This document shows, one piece after another, positions 12,055 through 24,860 of a stretch of 64,000 nucleotides of DNA (position 1 is its first letter; every line of letters starts with the position of its first letter). The position numbers were made by a program, and so were the translations under genes. Under the pieces are notes generated by a model. The model had not been told where the DNA came from and ran no database searches. It worked only from the letters and a program-made list of their open reading frames with translations. The stretch covers positions 27,564,001 through 27,628,000 of the forward strand of contig JARKIP010000011.1 in assembly GCA_029990175.1 (NCBI GenBank), given 5' to 3'. Source of the stretch: Petunia secreta (lineage: Eukaryota; Streptophyta; Magnoliopsida; Solanales; Solanaceae).

Positions 12055-12129
12055 GAGTATTCACGGTTTGGTTAAAAACCAATCCAAACCGAAAAATCAA
12101 ACCAAACCGACTAAAATAACCGATACGTT
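12055..12129. repeat. AACCAAACCG-rich MITE-like repeat, left part
   Basis: Repeated CGGTTTGGTT and AACCAAACCG motifs. The same motif family resumes at 14843-14945, directly after the solo LTR, so the LTR inserted into this repeat. Its own ends were not defined. Confidence 0.6.
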
Positions 12130-13569
12130 TGAAACGACCTCGGTCAGTCGTTTCGGAAGTTAGGACTCCAATTGGCGTGTCGATAATTTTAAAATATTCG
12201 TAATGTCCATTAGGACCTGTCTGTATAATTTGAGCTAAATCAGACCTCATTTGGTAGGCATCGGAAGAAGGTTTCAGTTTTTATTGGCGATAAAAATATT
12301 AAAAAGAGATTTCCGAGCTCGGTTTTGCTGAATGAGCTCCGATTCGAAATCCGAAAGCGCCGTTGGGTTCGTATGATTATTTATGACCTTTATGACCTTG
12401 CGAAAGTGAATTTCGATGTTGTTCGGCTAGTTTCCGCTAAAATACCGAAAGTTAAATAATTTGACTTCTTTTCCATTTAAATTCGCATCTTGATTTTTGG
12501 GAACCCAATTTGAGATCCACCTTCGCGAGTATGTTACATATATTTTGTATAACTCGTACGCAAAAGTTGAAATTATTTTGAATATCGTAAGGTATCGTTT
12601 TAATTTTCGTTAACAAAAGAAAATAAGATAAAAGAAAACAAAAAAAAATAGAAAAAGACAAAAGGAATAAAATTGGGCGGTGGTCCTTAGCATACATATG
12701 CTAAGGATGAATGAGATACAGAAACAAAGAGATATCAATACAGAAACGTGAAACAGAGAAAGTGAGATGACGCAGTGACAAGAAATGCCAGAAAATGAGA
12801 AAAGGGGCCGGAGAAAAGTAGAATTTTCACCCTGAAATATTCAGGTAATGATCCTAATATATTATTTGAATTTATTATGTGTGTTGAATATATTTTGACA
12901 GTAAAACTTGGAATATTAGACATCGCCCTAATGACGTAAATTGATAGTTTAAAGGGTCAAATGGACCCTGATAATGAAATTGATTATATATTCGTACTCA
13001 GGGAGTTATGGGCAATTTATAAATGTCATTTATTTAGAGTTTGGTTATGTGACCATAAACCCCGTACATAGGTCTGGCCTGCGTATTGCGTATACGAATA
13101 GGGTATCAGGCTCCTAACCGGATTGCTCTAAGATGTGAAGAATGAAGCCTTTATCCCTATTTGATATATTTTTCTGCTCATTGAACACAGTGGGATCGTT
13201 TGGCAATGAATCCAAAAGAATAAAGCGGTTGTTGGGCAGCACTGTTAACTTTGGAAGAGGCAAGTGTTTATATCCATTTCTTTGGAGGAACCTGGCCTCG
13301 TGGATTTTCTACCACGTGTTCCTTACGTGTGTAGCTGCCGATAGGCGTACTCCTTACGCCTTAGCTTTGGATTTACCTTGTATATTATATATTATGTCCT
13401 ATAATTTGTATGGCATAAAGGATTTGAGCATTGTACTCTGGCTGTGAGTTGGCATCTACTTTCCGGCTGTCGATGAGAGTCCCGTGCCGGTGAAGGGTTA
13501 TTATTGCATCACATTTCATTCATATGCATTATGTGTCATTCATATGCATTACATTGCATATCATATTGG

Positions 13570-13910
13570 GTGCAGGAGTATTCCGCCCCAGGAGCAGGAG
13601 TATTCCGCTCCATTGTATCATATTGAGGGTAGGAGTATTCCGCCCCAGGAGCAGGAGTATTCCGCTCCATTGTATCATATTGAGGGTAGGAGGATTCTGC
13701 CCTAGGATAGTGCTGGAGTATTCCGCATCAGCTTTACATTATATCGGGTGCAGAAGTATTCCGCCCCAAGAGAGTGCAGGAGTATTCTGCCTCTGGTTTA
13801 TATTATATCGGGTGCAGGAGTATTCTGCCCCAGGAGCAGGAGTATTCCGCTCCAGTCGGTTAGCAGATTGGATTTCCCCTCGAATGCAGGAGTATTCCGC
13901 TTCGATATGG
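13570..13910. repeat. Tandem repeat of the GGAGTATTCCGC motif
   Basis: About ten occurrences of GCAGGAGTATTCCGCCCC or GGAGTATTCCGCTCC in alternating spacing within the solo LTR, some joined by a longer unit with CATTGTATCATATTGAGGG. Some copies are degraded (TTCTGCC). Confidence 0.85.
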
Positions 13911-14087
13911 GATGACGGGCACATGTGACCCTTTGCATCAGATTTCATTTCATTTCATTTCATCTCATTTCATTTCTTTTCTTTTCATACCATTGTGTAG
14001 ACTTGTGGTACATAACTACTTTTCTACTTATACGTGCATTGCTTATTTGCCTATATATTTCTGGCTCGTATTCTGGGTTGCAAGGAT

Positions 14088-14185
14088 CGGATTGCACGCC
14101 GCAACGGTATAAATATATGGACCGGGTTGCACGCCGCAACAGGATGAATATATGGATCGGGTTGCACGCCGCAACAAGATGTATT
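14088..14185. repeat. Tandem repeat with GGGTTGCACGCCGCAAC
   Basis: Three copies of ATGGATCGGGTTGCACGCCGCAACA-like units of roughly 40 bp within the solo LTR. Confidence 0.85.
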
Positions 14186-14842
14186 TCTGATTGTTGATAT
14201 GTTTGGGATACCTATATGTTCCGGCTATCTTACGTTCCTGGTTTTAATGAATTTGTGATTCCATACGTGTTTCTAGTTATTATTTGGCTCTGCCTTTTTA
14301 TAATTTAAATAAGAGGAATTTTGTTTATCTGTTTCTCTTCTCCCTGGCTAGCTATCCTATTCTTTGAGGTGACTAGTCTGCCCCACTTATTGAGTCCTTT
14401 GACTCACCCTTGTTTGTTGTTTGTTTCTTGTCTATCTATTTCGTTTCGGCAGGTTCGCTCCAGGATGGAGTTCGCCACATTGTGAAGCAGCGAAGACGAC
14501 GTCAGCTGTCAGGGTGAGCCAACTTTTATTCCGGATGGCCACCAATTTATTGGTTATTATTTCAGTTGCATCTTGCTCCCTTCAGGAGGTATTTGTCTTC
14601 TTTGTTCTCTTAGATGTCTAGTCTGGATAGCCCTAAACCTAGTATGTTGGGTAGTCAGCTGTAATTTCTTTTGTACAGCTAGAGGTATCAGTATGTATGT
14701 ATTTTTGTTTTAAGTCTTGTCCTTATTTATGAATTATTATATTTATTTTCCTAATTTAATTGGTAAGGGTTCGCCCGACGGGTCTAGAGGAGGATGTCGG
14801 GTGCCCGCACGGCCTAACCCGATTCCGGGTCGTGTCAACGTT

Positions 14843-14945
14843 CTTGGATATGGTTTGGTTTGGTTGCCAAATTTTAAAAACCGGCATTATTTGGTTTGGT
14901 TTTCATGAAAAATAACCGAAGAAATAACCAAACCAAACCGACAAA
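14843..14945. repeat. AACCAAACCG-rich MITE-like repeat, right part
   Basis: It resumes directly after the ACGTT target duplication with TGGTTTGGTTTGGTT and later AACCAAACCAAACCG. It continues the repeat at 12055-12129. Confidence 0.6.
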
Positions 14946-15267
14946 TTATATATATTAATATAATTATTTTTTATAATGTAATTTCAGTATTTTTTATATT
15001 TTTCAATAAATTTTGTAGTAGGTTAAATGTTATTAGATTTTATTTTTTTTAACTAACTTTTAAGTCTATTTTAAAAAGAAACCAACTCATTTAATCAAAA
15101 GAGTGGCTAACTTTTAAGTCCATTTTTTTTAAAAAAAAAAACCCCAACTCATTCAGACCAAGAAGTCCAATTCATTCAATAAACTTATAGTTATATTAAA
15201 TTCGGTAAAAAATGGGACTCACAGACACATAGATGCACTGATAAAGTTTAAAGGCAAAGCAAATTTG

Positions 15268-17303
15268 TCACAACCCAAAATCCTGGATAGTCGTGAGGAC
15301 ACCTGAACTAACCCCGTTGGGTGAACCCACTCGCTAAATTAACAATTAATTTCAATATCAAAGAAAGATACTATAAAATCCAAGATGATGCTTTATTATT
15401 AAAACACACGTAATATCCCTAAATACGAATGAAAGATCTAGTCCTCTACTATAATTCATGAACATCTAAAATATAGGTTTCTGAATGAAATATCCTAAAT
15501 TCCTGAAACAATAATTGACATGAATGAAATAACTGAAAGGTGCGCCACCACGGAGCAAGGATGGTTGGCTCACCGCTGATCTATAGAGAAATCTTCAACT
15601 CTAGCCACATGGCTCACTGGTACTCGGAACCGTATCTGCCCGAACGAATAATAAGAAAACAACAAGAAAACAACGTAAGTCAAAAGGACCTAGTAGGTGG
15701 GTAGACTAGTTCCTATGAAAGACAGTAAACTAGTCTAGGCAATAAATTGGCAGAATAGAGAAGGGAGAAAAGAAATATATTATAACTCGCTATTTAGATA
15801 GTTCATCAAATCACACCATTCAACATCAACAGATCTCATTTGAAGAACCAACAATTCTTCAGTTCACAGGAAAACAGAATATGTGGGCCAACTCCGAAAA
15901 GATTTGATAGTGGATCAACTCCAAGGCTATCAATTATACCAACTCCGAAATAAATAGTGGACCAACTCTGAAAAGATTTGATAGTGGGCCAACTCCGAGG
16001 CTATCAATTATACCAACTCCGAAATAAATAGTGGACCAACTCCGAAAAGGTTTGATAGTGGACCAACTCCGAGGCTATCAAATCGACCAACTCTAAAAAA
16101 AATATCAATTGGACCAACTCCGACATAATAAGGTAATAACATGCACGTAACTTGCAATACTTTAAACAACAACCAGGAGAAAACACAATCTAGGAAGACA
16201 ACACATATTCCAAATAAAGATTTAAACACAATGAAAAGGTGTAAATGATTACACCTAGGGCAGTGCACATACAAGGAACGTATGTACAATATCCTGCGTG
16301 GACAAATTCGACCAAAGAAAGGGATCCCTACCTCTGTCCGAAGAAGCAAACCACTACTCAACAACCACTTTTCCCTGCCGACTCTCCTTCAAACGGTATT
16401 GTTCTAAGTAAAAGAATGAAATACATAATTAATTTAATATGTAGGTTCAAATTCTTGAATTTATTCTCGAACCGTGATATAAATTACATTCACAGTTCAC
16501 CCGCCAAGTTCACGAAGCTAAGACTATGATCTAGGTAAAAATTTATATATATATCCATGATAGTAATATTCCAATTCCAATAATAATCACAATATATAAT
16601 TAAAATAGTAATAAACAATAGAGTAGTCAAAATGAGTACAAACTTGATACATTGTTCGGTATACTAGTTCAGCGCCTTTAAACAATAGTCAGATCCGATT
16701 TCGCAAACTTAACTTCTGCATTTGGAAGTTAAAATCACTATTTGCCTCCATTTAACTCATTATAATAATGTCTATTCATGATTGATCCAATTATTATCTC
16801 AAGATTTTCATCCCATCATACTTGCTCTACTACTAAGTAAACTATTTTACTATTAGAAGATGCAGAACAATTTAAACACGGTGACATTAATGTTCAAGCA
16901 CTGAAACACGGATTACACAGAGGTGAGAAATAATTGCCTGATGATCTTGACTAAAGTTCTGAGAATTTCAAGAACTGAAATAGTATAGCCGACTTCTCCA
17001 CCCATTAGTTCTTAACTTAAAAATCTAAGTTGTACTTTATACTCCCACGCTGACTAGGAAGTTAAAAGCACGCTCCCGCTTTCCTATAATTAAATAATTA
17101 TTTTATCAGAATTAGATAAATATCAACTAGTATTAGAAATGTGTAATTCGTCCAATAATTATCTCTAATTATATCTCTAACCATTTTTTTCCAACTCGCA
17201 ATTACATGAATAATTTTTTTCTAAAATAACAATTAAAATGAATTTAGCAAAACTACGGGAATAACTAAAAAAAATATAACATATAAAATATGGGGTCATT
17301 ATA
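15268..17303 (-). repeat. 3' LTR of a chromovirus (Ty3/gypsy, minus orientation)
   Basis: On the minus strand it starts at 17303 (TATAATGACCCC, likely from TGTAATGACCC) and ends at 15268 with GGTTGTGACA. It is preceded on the minus strand by a purine-rich tract (AAGTGGGGAAGAA, complement of 17304-17316). The usual end of the coding region (CGTTTGAGGATGAACG) lies just before that. The matching 5' LTR is missing from the window. Confidence 0.75.
15888..16110. repeat. 74-bp tandem repeat, three copies, inside the chromovirus LTR
   Basis: CCAACTCCGAAAAGATTTGATAG (with variants) starts at 15888, 15962 and 16036, a period of 74 bp. Each copy also holds GGCTATCAATTATACC. Confidence 0.88.
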
Positions 17304-18170
17304 TTCTTCCCCACTTAAACTTTCGTTCATCCTCAAACGATACTTGAAGTCCGTCCAAATAACTATAACCGACCGATTTTCACGGGCTTTATTCGATCTT
17401 CTTTCCGAACATTCAAAATTTTCGACAAAGTCTCTCTTGTGAATGGGATAGATACCAACTAACACCAGTCAATAACATTACTCCTGAGGATGCATACCCA
17501 GCCAGATTAATCAAAAAGTATAAAGTAAGCATGCTTAAAGAATCTAGGCCTCACATGGCCGCCTAAGAAGTTATAAACAAAAGAGATAAACAAATCTCAA
17601 CAAGTCAAATGTCTTGATACATACTTGAAGTCTCAATCAAGTGGGGATATTTCTCACGCATACTCGCCTCAATCTCCCAAGTAGTCTCATCATGTGGATT
17701 ATTTTGCAACCACACTTTTACTAAGGGAATTTCCGTTGATCTCAGATGTGAGTACCCCTTTCAACAATAGAAAGCGGAACCTCCTCATAAGTTAGGTTCG
17801 CATCCAACTAGTCGATATTCACCTTAATAAGCTGAGTAGGATCACAAACACACATCCGAAGCATAGTAACATGAAAAACCGGATGAACTGACATCGAATC
17901 AGACAAAACAAGATTATAAGCAACAACACCAATATGTCGAAGAATATCAAAGGGCCAATGAATCGAGGACTCAACTTGCTCTTCTTTCTGAATTTCATCA
18001 CAGCTCACATCTGCGAGACCTTTAAGTAAACTAGATCACCATCCATTAACACCAAATCCTGACTCCTTCAGTTTTCATAAGCTATTTGCTTGCTATACGC
18101 AGTCCAAAAGTAACCTAGATAATTCAGACCTATCTAGTTTCTCTTGCACATAATTTGGACCCAAAGTAAT
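17304..18170 (-). pseudogene. Chromovirus pol 3' end: integrase C-terminus and chromodomain
   Basis: On the minus strand the region reads FDILRHIGVVAYNLVL then VHPVFHVTMLR (near 17950-17860), the conserved end of chromovirus integrase. A downstream stretch reads YEEVPLSIVER, then TWEIEASMREKYPHL (about 17800-17650), typical of the chromodomain that targets insertion to heterochromatin. A stop near 17808 and frame changes separate the parts, so it is a pseudogene. The upstream half of the same element is at 29411-30430, beyond the inserted 11.2-kb element. Confidence 0.8.
18166..18170. repeat. Target-site duplication GTAAT, left
   Basis: Identical to 29406-29410, flanking the element at 18171-29405. 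Confidence 0.95.
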
Positions 18171-19856
18171 TGTTGACACCCAATTTTGTCCCGATTTTTT
18201 TTTTTCAAATTTAATAAATTATGGCAATATTTTATAATTGAGGATAATTTTTTAAATTAAATATAATTGGTTAATTTCTGAGTAAAAGGGTCAAAGTTTG
18301 CAATACATAGCCTAATTTCTATCCTACCCGTGCAATCACCCGATTTTCTCATTTAAATCCTAAACTGAGGTCAAAATTGCTCCTTCATTTAAATTCCAGC
18401 TTATTTATACAAAGCCCATACCCGTTAACCCCACACCCATTTTATTTTCCCTCACACTAAAAAACCCTACACACCCATTTTTGACGGGGATCAGCCGCAG
18501 CACCCTTATGATCTCCCTAAAAAAAAAACCCCTTATCAAAAAACCCTACATTTTTTATACTAGAGCAGCCGAGACCAACTCGTCCTCACAAAGTTTCCAG
18601 ATCTCCCTCATCCCCGACTTGCAAAACCCTCACAAAAATCAGCTCCCTCCACTTTTTCTTCTTCACGCCAAAGATACATAGACACACGACACATACAAGG
18701 GAGAAGGGGATCGAAAACAGGGGAGATCGGGGTTGGGTTTTGGAAGGCATAACCAGTGGTGTCACTCGTCATCACTGCCGGAGTCCGTCGCCGGTGACAT
18801 ATTCCTTTGCTTCCGATTTGGTCTGTTATTGAACGTAAAAGGGTTTGGGGTTGTAGTGATGCCGCTATCGGCGTTGCTCCTCCTTCCTTGACTTCTGTCG
18901 CCGGTGTCGCTCCTCCCCGTTGAAGGTTGTTCTGCTTGTTCTCGTTGCCAACGATGGCGTTGGTTGGAACCAAACTGCAGTCATCATTTCCCTTTTCTCC
19001 GTCTTACTGATTTGTCGATTCATTCTCTGGGATTGGGTAATCCACATCGTGTTTTGGAACCAGGGGTGTTTGTTTTTGGGGTCATCGTTTGTTATGTGTT
19101 TGAATGTTTCAATGTTGATGTTACTGTGCGGTTGCCGGAGTTCCTAACTGCTATTGCTTTTCTGGTCATTTTGACCGACCATGCTTTTGGGTTTATGCTG
19201 CGATGACCAGATTTGACTGGGTCCCAATAACAATTGGTGTTGATATTGTTTATTGCTACTGGCTCTCTCTGTTTATTCCGGCGATGGTTAACCTTGGCTG
19301 CACTGATTCGTTTTGTCAATTGCATAGAGATGATGGTTGTGGAGTTGCCCTTTTCTTTTTGGGGGCCTCGATCTGTTTGAATTTACCCACTGTGGAATTG
19401 TTATCGATATTGCTCTAATGGTTGCCAATGCTAATTTGGAGAGTGTGATGGCTTCTTGTGCGATTTGCGAAACAGACTGATCCTAAACAGTTATCACACC
19501 AAATTAGCTTATGAAAATACTGCATTTTGAGCCATTTGAACTGACTTGAACTTGATACTACACCTGGCCAATGAAAATATATATACACGTATCGAGGCCT
19601 ACATAAAGAATTGACGGATAATGAATTGACGGATTTTGAACATGATACTACGCTTGAACCGTCCCGTTCCCATGTCCCTAAAGCAAAAGGCGATGATGAA
19701 TGCATTTTAATGCTAAGCAAGTTGAATAGAGTAGTGGGTTTGGTGCTTTGGCACGGCAATACGGCCCGGGCTCCGTGTTTGCAACCGCACCAAATCCCGA
19801 GCCTCTATTCGACGCGCCATACAAACCTGAGCCTTAATTTTGCAAAAACAAAACCC

Positions 19857-19894
<38 letters not shown>

Positions 19895-20772
19895 TATTAT
19901 TATTATTATTATATATTCTATTATTATTATATATTCTATTATTATTATTATTATTATATATATATATATTTTTTTTTTCTTATTATTATTATTACTTTAT
20001 TATTATTTTATTTTATTAATCATTACACTTTATTATCGTACTAATTCCGTTTAATTCCCGTTTTATTGCGAGGTATATTTTGGCACGAGCAATTCGGGAA
20101 CGCTTTTGGCTAACTCGCGAATGAGAATAGTCCTTTGCATTGAGGGCATTTGGAGATTGAATTCGGACCCGAGCATTCAGAAATAAGACTTAGGAATTTT
20201 AGAAAAAATCAAGACTCCCGCGAGTTGATCAATTTACCGGTTCTATCTTTAACTTTGCTTTCCTTAGATATTTATGTAAATAAAATGTGTGAATTATTTT
20301 ATTTGATAATAATATTTGATTGCTTGGTATATTGCTTTACTTTATGTGCATTATCCTTTTTATTTTTGAAGTCGTTATTTAATTTATTGCAAACTGGGGC
20401 AAATTAGCAAAATGCGTGCAAAAATTAAAATATTTTTCATAAATAATTTTTATTTCAATTAATTATTTTAGATAATTTTTTTTTAGAAAAGCATATTTTG
20501 CAAATATTTGGAAACCTGTCGGATTAACCGTATTTTACGGAATTTCGGAAGTGCCTTAAAAACCTTCTTCCGAAATTAATAAAACCTCTTACTTTTAGAA
20601 TCTCTGGAAGAAAGACCGTCTTTTTTATAAACACGGAGTTTTGAACGCATTTGTTAATTTGGTTCCCTGTTTTCCTTAAATTGGGTGGCGACTCCAAAAA
20701 CTCCAAAGAGTTAGCCCATCCTGTCGATATTCCGGAATTTATCCTTTTCGGGGTAATTTTTGGGGTTCAACA
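18171..20772 (+). repeat. 5' LTR of the 11.2-kb element
   Basis: TGTTGACACC to GGTTCAACA. It holds a (TTA)n array at about 19858-19960. The ORFs inside (for example 18904-19206 on + and 18608-18973 on -) recur identically in the other LTR and have no recognisable domain. Confidence 0.95.
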
Positions 20773-20773
20773 G

Positions 20774-20795
20774 CATGGCGACTCCGCTGGGGAGC
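20774..20795 (+). other. Primer-binding site, complementary to tRNA-Arg 3' end
   Basis: TGGCGACTCCGCTGGGGA lies two bases after the LTR end. Its complement ends CGGAGTCGCCA. This implies a tRNA with acceptor GACTCCG and discriminator G, which fits a plant tRNA-Arg. A tRNA-Arg primer is the usual choice of Ogre-type elements. Confidence 0.7.
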
Positions 20796-21169
20796 AATAA
20801 AGGTTTTGACCATAAAGGTTTCTAATTATTTGCAACTAGCATGCTTAATTTATTTTTGTTTTATTATATCTGTTTGTTTGTGTGCCACGAAAAGCATGTC
20901 ACTACACCCTTATTTGTGCACATATAAACTGGCATTCCGTTCATATTTCCCCCACTCCTGGGAACCTCTTGCATTCTCTCTCAAATATCCGCGAGGTGCG
21001 CCCATGCGCACCCGCACTTTCTTCCACTAAAGAACCCTGTGACGAGTTGGTACACCGGCGGCCATCGTAGGAGTAATTCGACTGCGAGACCGCTTGCCAC
21101 TCACCTGTTAGCCTCAACCGTTAGCCCACTCTTAGAAGGAGATTAGGTCATGCATGCATATACACCTTA

Positions 21170-22250
21170 GTTTGGGGGGAAGTTCGGCAGATTTGGTTGG
21201 TTTGTGTTTTGGAGATGGCTTGGTGTAGTGAGATCTAAGAGGCGAAGCCCCTGGTGTCTTTAAAAGGATCAGTGGGGTCCCTCTCGTGAATGGCTTTGCG
21301 TGTGTGCAGGCCTATGTTGATTATGCAACTTTGTAAAAATTGAAGTATGCTTGTCGCATACTAGGAGAGCGAAGCCCCTGTGTCTTTGAATGACAAGTGG
21401 GGTCCCTCCTTGAAGACCAGTGCGGTCTTGGCTGCCTAGGAAACTGAGAGGCTTGATTAAAGTCGAGGACCAGTGAGGAGCCCTATGAACAAGGTCTGTG
21501 AGCCTTGCAAAACCTAGGAAACTGAGAGGCTTGTCCAAAGCCGAGGACCAGTGAGGTTTTATTTTGAAAGGCCAATTGGCGCCTTTCGTGATTTGCAGTC
21601 TGGTATTGTGGAGGCAATTGGAAATTTCTCCCTGGATGTTGTAAACCAATTGGGAATTGTGCTTGGAGGAGTGTGGATGTTTGCAAAAGCTATGGAGGAT
21701 TGTTCCGGGTTTTTAGGCATTTGGGTTTAGAATTTTGTGCAGATTCGGTGGAGAGCATGAGCTGTGTTAAATACTTGTGATTGTCACATGTTAATTGTTT
21801 GCCTTACTTTATTTGCTCAAAATGCGTCAAATACTAGGTGTTGCTTGCTTGTATGCAATCCTATGAATGACATGCAAACTATCTTAGTTACCCTTTGTGA
21901 GGTTTCTTTGTTTTGATCATTTCTCCAAATGTTGGATTTGTGAAGTGCCTGACCATTTACCATGCAAAGGTTTCGAGATATGATTGATGATAGACGCTCT
22001 AGCTCGTGAACAATGCAGTACCAGAAGCTAATGGCATTGCTTGAAAGAACTTGGTGATTGAACTTAGTAGCATTATTTTCAATTTTAATTCAGATTGAGG
22101 CCCTGAATTGCATTGTACCTTAAAGCTTATGTTAATCTGAATCAATTCATTTTGAATTTATGAAAGTTGAAATAAAATGCATCCCATTCTTATTATATTA
22201 CTTACGCTTGCATTTATTTCTGTTTCAAAACTAAAATTGATAAACTTGCC
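21170..22250. other. Internal region with degenerate repeats, no gene
   Basis: Motifs such as GCGAAGCCCC ... GTGTCTTT ... GTGGGGTCCCTC and CCTAGGAAACTGAGAGGCTTG each appear at least twice between 21240 and 21560. No supported coding sequence. Confidence 0.5.
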
Positions 22251-22254
22251 AAAA

Positions 22255-22480
22255 CATTGCTTGTGATGTATGGCAAAACAACTGAACAATTTGAAAGCGA
22301 TGCACTAAAAGTTATTGTCTACGCTCTTTGGATATTGCACTATCTGTTAGAACTTCAACTGGGGCAGCTTTATTTGATGGTATACGGCACTGAAGCGGTG
22401 GTGCAGAACTACGCACGGTCTGATTCCCAAGGAGGGATACGTAGACTCCCCCATCGGGCTCGACCCTTTAGCATTTAAAT
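22255..22480 (+). pseudogene. Vestige of Tat-type integrase
   Basis: One frame gives MVYGTEAVV near 22375-22400. This matches the LVYGTEAV motif of Tat/Ogre integrase, which normally follows a TSTGATP motif. The latter is seen in a shifted frame just upstream (TSTGAA). The rest of the integrase is absent. It shows descent from an autonomous Tat/Ogre ancestor. Confidence 0.6.
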
Positions 22481-23389
22481 TGTTATTTTCCCCCAAGAAG
22501 GACAACTGGGGTAATTTTTGCAAAATGAGTTAGAGATGCGCAAGATAATAACTGGGGCAGAATTTTGCAAGAAGCGGGGTTGGATATTAAAGATGAGTTG
22601 GCAAGAATTTTGGAATTGGTTAAGCAAACAGTGCAAAGTCTAAGACAAAGGACGTTCAGTTTGTTTTAAAATATATTACAAGTTTAAGTCAAGGCAAAAT
22701 TTTCATAATGCATCTTTGACTTCATATGCATGCTTATCTCACTCGCTATATTGCATTAAAATATTTTATCTTGCCTCTATTTTTCAAAGTCTATGCTATT
22801 TTTCAAAGTCTATGCTATTTGAGTTCATGAGCCAAGTTTCTGAGAGCAATTTGCAAATCCAAGTCCAATGAAGATGAGGGAGCAGCAGAAGCAGCAAGAT
22901 AAGGATGAAGCCTGCACAAATCAAACGCTTTCCCTTCCCTTCTCAGAACTAACAATTTCCTTTGAGAGCAGGAACATGAAAGCTTGCAATGGAAGGATCA
23001 TTCGCATTATGGATGAACAATTTATTGAACGCGCATCCGAGTTGCCTTGCAAATTGCGTCGCATTGCCCTTTTCATGACTTAAAGCATTATGCTTTGTCA
23101 TGAGTTATTGCCGAACAGGCGGCATTTCTACCCCTATGACTTTCATTCCTAATAGGCGACAAAGCCGAGGCTTGTTTTGTGTTTTCAAAACTAAGCCAAA
23201 TAGGGCATCGCTTTGTTTCAGGCTATAATCCGCACAAGGCCATCCTTGCCGGATTGTCTCGCTAATTGATTTATCAATGGCTATCGCACTGACTACATTT
23301 CCGCACTACTTTGCTTTGCACTTATCTTGAATTACGCCTTCACACTTCCTTTAAAATTAACGCCTTGCTTTACTCTTTCAGGTTGACCA

Positions 23390-24110
23390 TCGGCTACGAG
23401 GATCCCCTTTGTTGGACTATCTCGCCTATTGATTTGCCAAATGGCTCTTGCATTGCTCTACATTCCCACATTACTTTGCTTCGCACTTGCTTTGAATTAT
23501 GTCTTCACACTTGCTTTGACATTAACGTCTTGTTTTACTAGAGATTAACAGGTCAGTCTCGAGACCCTCCTTGCTTCGTGCCGGACCGGTTCGCCAGCTG
23601 ATTTGTTCGACAATCAACCCCAAGACCCTCCTTGCTGCGTGCCCGACCGGCTTGCCAGTTGATTTGTCAAGATTGTTCAAATTGCTTCGCACTTGCTTTA
23701 AATTATGCCATTGCATTTTCTTTGTATTACGTCTTGTTTTACTTTTCAGATTAACAGGTCAGTCCCGAGACCCTCCTTGCTTCGTCCCGGACCGGCTCGC
23801 CAGCTGATTTGTAGACAATCAACCCCAAGACCCTCCTTGCTTCATGCCCGACCAGCTTGCCAGTTGATTTGTCAAGATGTTCAAATTGCCTTGCACTTGC
23901 TTTCAATTATGCCTTTGCACTTGCTTTATATTATGAACCGCTTTACTTTTAGCTTAGCAGGTTAACAGGTCAGTCCCGAGACCCTCCTTGCTTCGTGCCG
24001 GACCGGTTCGCCAGCTGATTTGTTCGACAATCAACCCCAAGACCCTCCTTGCTTCATGCCCGACCGGCTTGCCAGTTGATTTGTCAAGATTGTTGAAAAT
24101 GCCTTGCACT
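23390..24110. repeat. Direct repeats of about 200 bp (ACCCTCCTTGCTTCGTGCC family)
   Basis: CAGTCTCGAGACCCTCCTTGC or CAGTCCCGAGACCCTCC begins units at about 23551, 23760 and 23970. Each contains GACCGG, TCGCCAGCTGATTTG, then CAACCCCAAGACCCTCC and GCTTGCCAGTTGATTTGTC. A degraded related unit lies near 23390-23450. Confidence 0.8.
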
Positions 24111-24194
24111 ATGCCTTCGCATTTGCTTTATTGCTTCGCCAGTGGATGGGAAGACAATTTATCAAAGATATTGCAGCTTGCACTTACAAATTAC

Positions 24195-24860
24195 GTCATG
24201 CCTACTATAAGCAATTGGAAGACATTATTATTGAAGCCTATCGTAGACAATCGAAGGCCCTATCATTTGAAGCCTACCATAGACAATTGGAGGCCCTATT
24301 ATGAAGTCTACCGTAAACAATCGGAGACATCACATTTACCAAGTCTACCGTAGACAATCGGAGGCGTGGTTAGTTATCAAGTCTATCGTATACAATCGAA
24401 GACATTATTATTGAAGCCTATCGTAGATAATCGAAGGCCTTATCATTGAAGCCTACCGTAGACAATCGGGGGCCTCATTATGAAGTCTATCGTAAACAAT
24501 CGAAGACGTCATTATTATTTAAAGCCTTCCATAAACAATTGGAGGCCTTTTTATGAAGCCTATCGTAGACAATCGAAGGCGCTATTGTTATGGAGCCTAC
24601 CGTAAACAATCGGGGGCCTCGTTATGAAGTCTATCGTAAGCAAGCGAAGACATCGTTATCATTTGGAGCCTACCATAAACAATTGGAGGCCTTTTTATGA
24701 AGCCTATCATAAGCAATTGAAGGCTCTTTTGTTATTGATCCTACCGTAAGCAATCGGAGGGTCTTATTATCAAGTCTATCGTGAGCAAGCGAAGACATCG
24801 TTATCATTTGAAGCCTACCATAAGCAATTGGAGGCATTATTCTGAAGCCTATCATAGGCT
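24195..24860. repeat. Degenerate short tandem repeat (GAAGCCTAYCGTAGACAATCGAAGG)
   Basis: About 20 units of GAAGYCTAYCRTARRCAATYGRAGRC alternating in paired form, roughly 30 or 60 bp apart. Base changes at one or two sites define two sub-unit types. Confidence 0.85.

Larger units (their letters stand above)
12130..14837 (+). repeat. Solo LTR of a Ty3/gypsy element with perfect target-site duplication
   Basis: It starts TGAAACGACC and ends GGGTCGTGTCA, imperfect inverted ends. It is flanked by the identical pentamer ACGTT at 12125-12129 and 14838-14842. No internal region is present, so this is a solo LTR left by recombination between the two LTRs. The 3' end resembles chromovirus-type LTRs of Solanaceae (GGTAAGGGTTCGCC ... 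GCCCGCACGGCC ... GGGTCGTG). It contains two tandem arrays. ORFs inside, for example 13524-13928, come from these repeats. Confidence 0.88.

Noticed and set aside
13524..13928. 134-codon ORF as a gene
   Set aside because: It translates the GGAGTATTCCGC tandem array inside the solo LTR.
19611..20054. ORFs rich in Tyr or Ile at 19611-20054 and 28215-28677 as membrane proteins
   Set aside because: They translate (TTA)n arrays that differ in length between the two LTRs.
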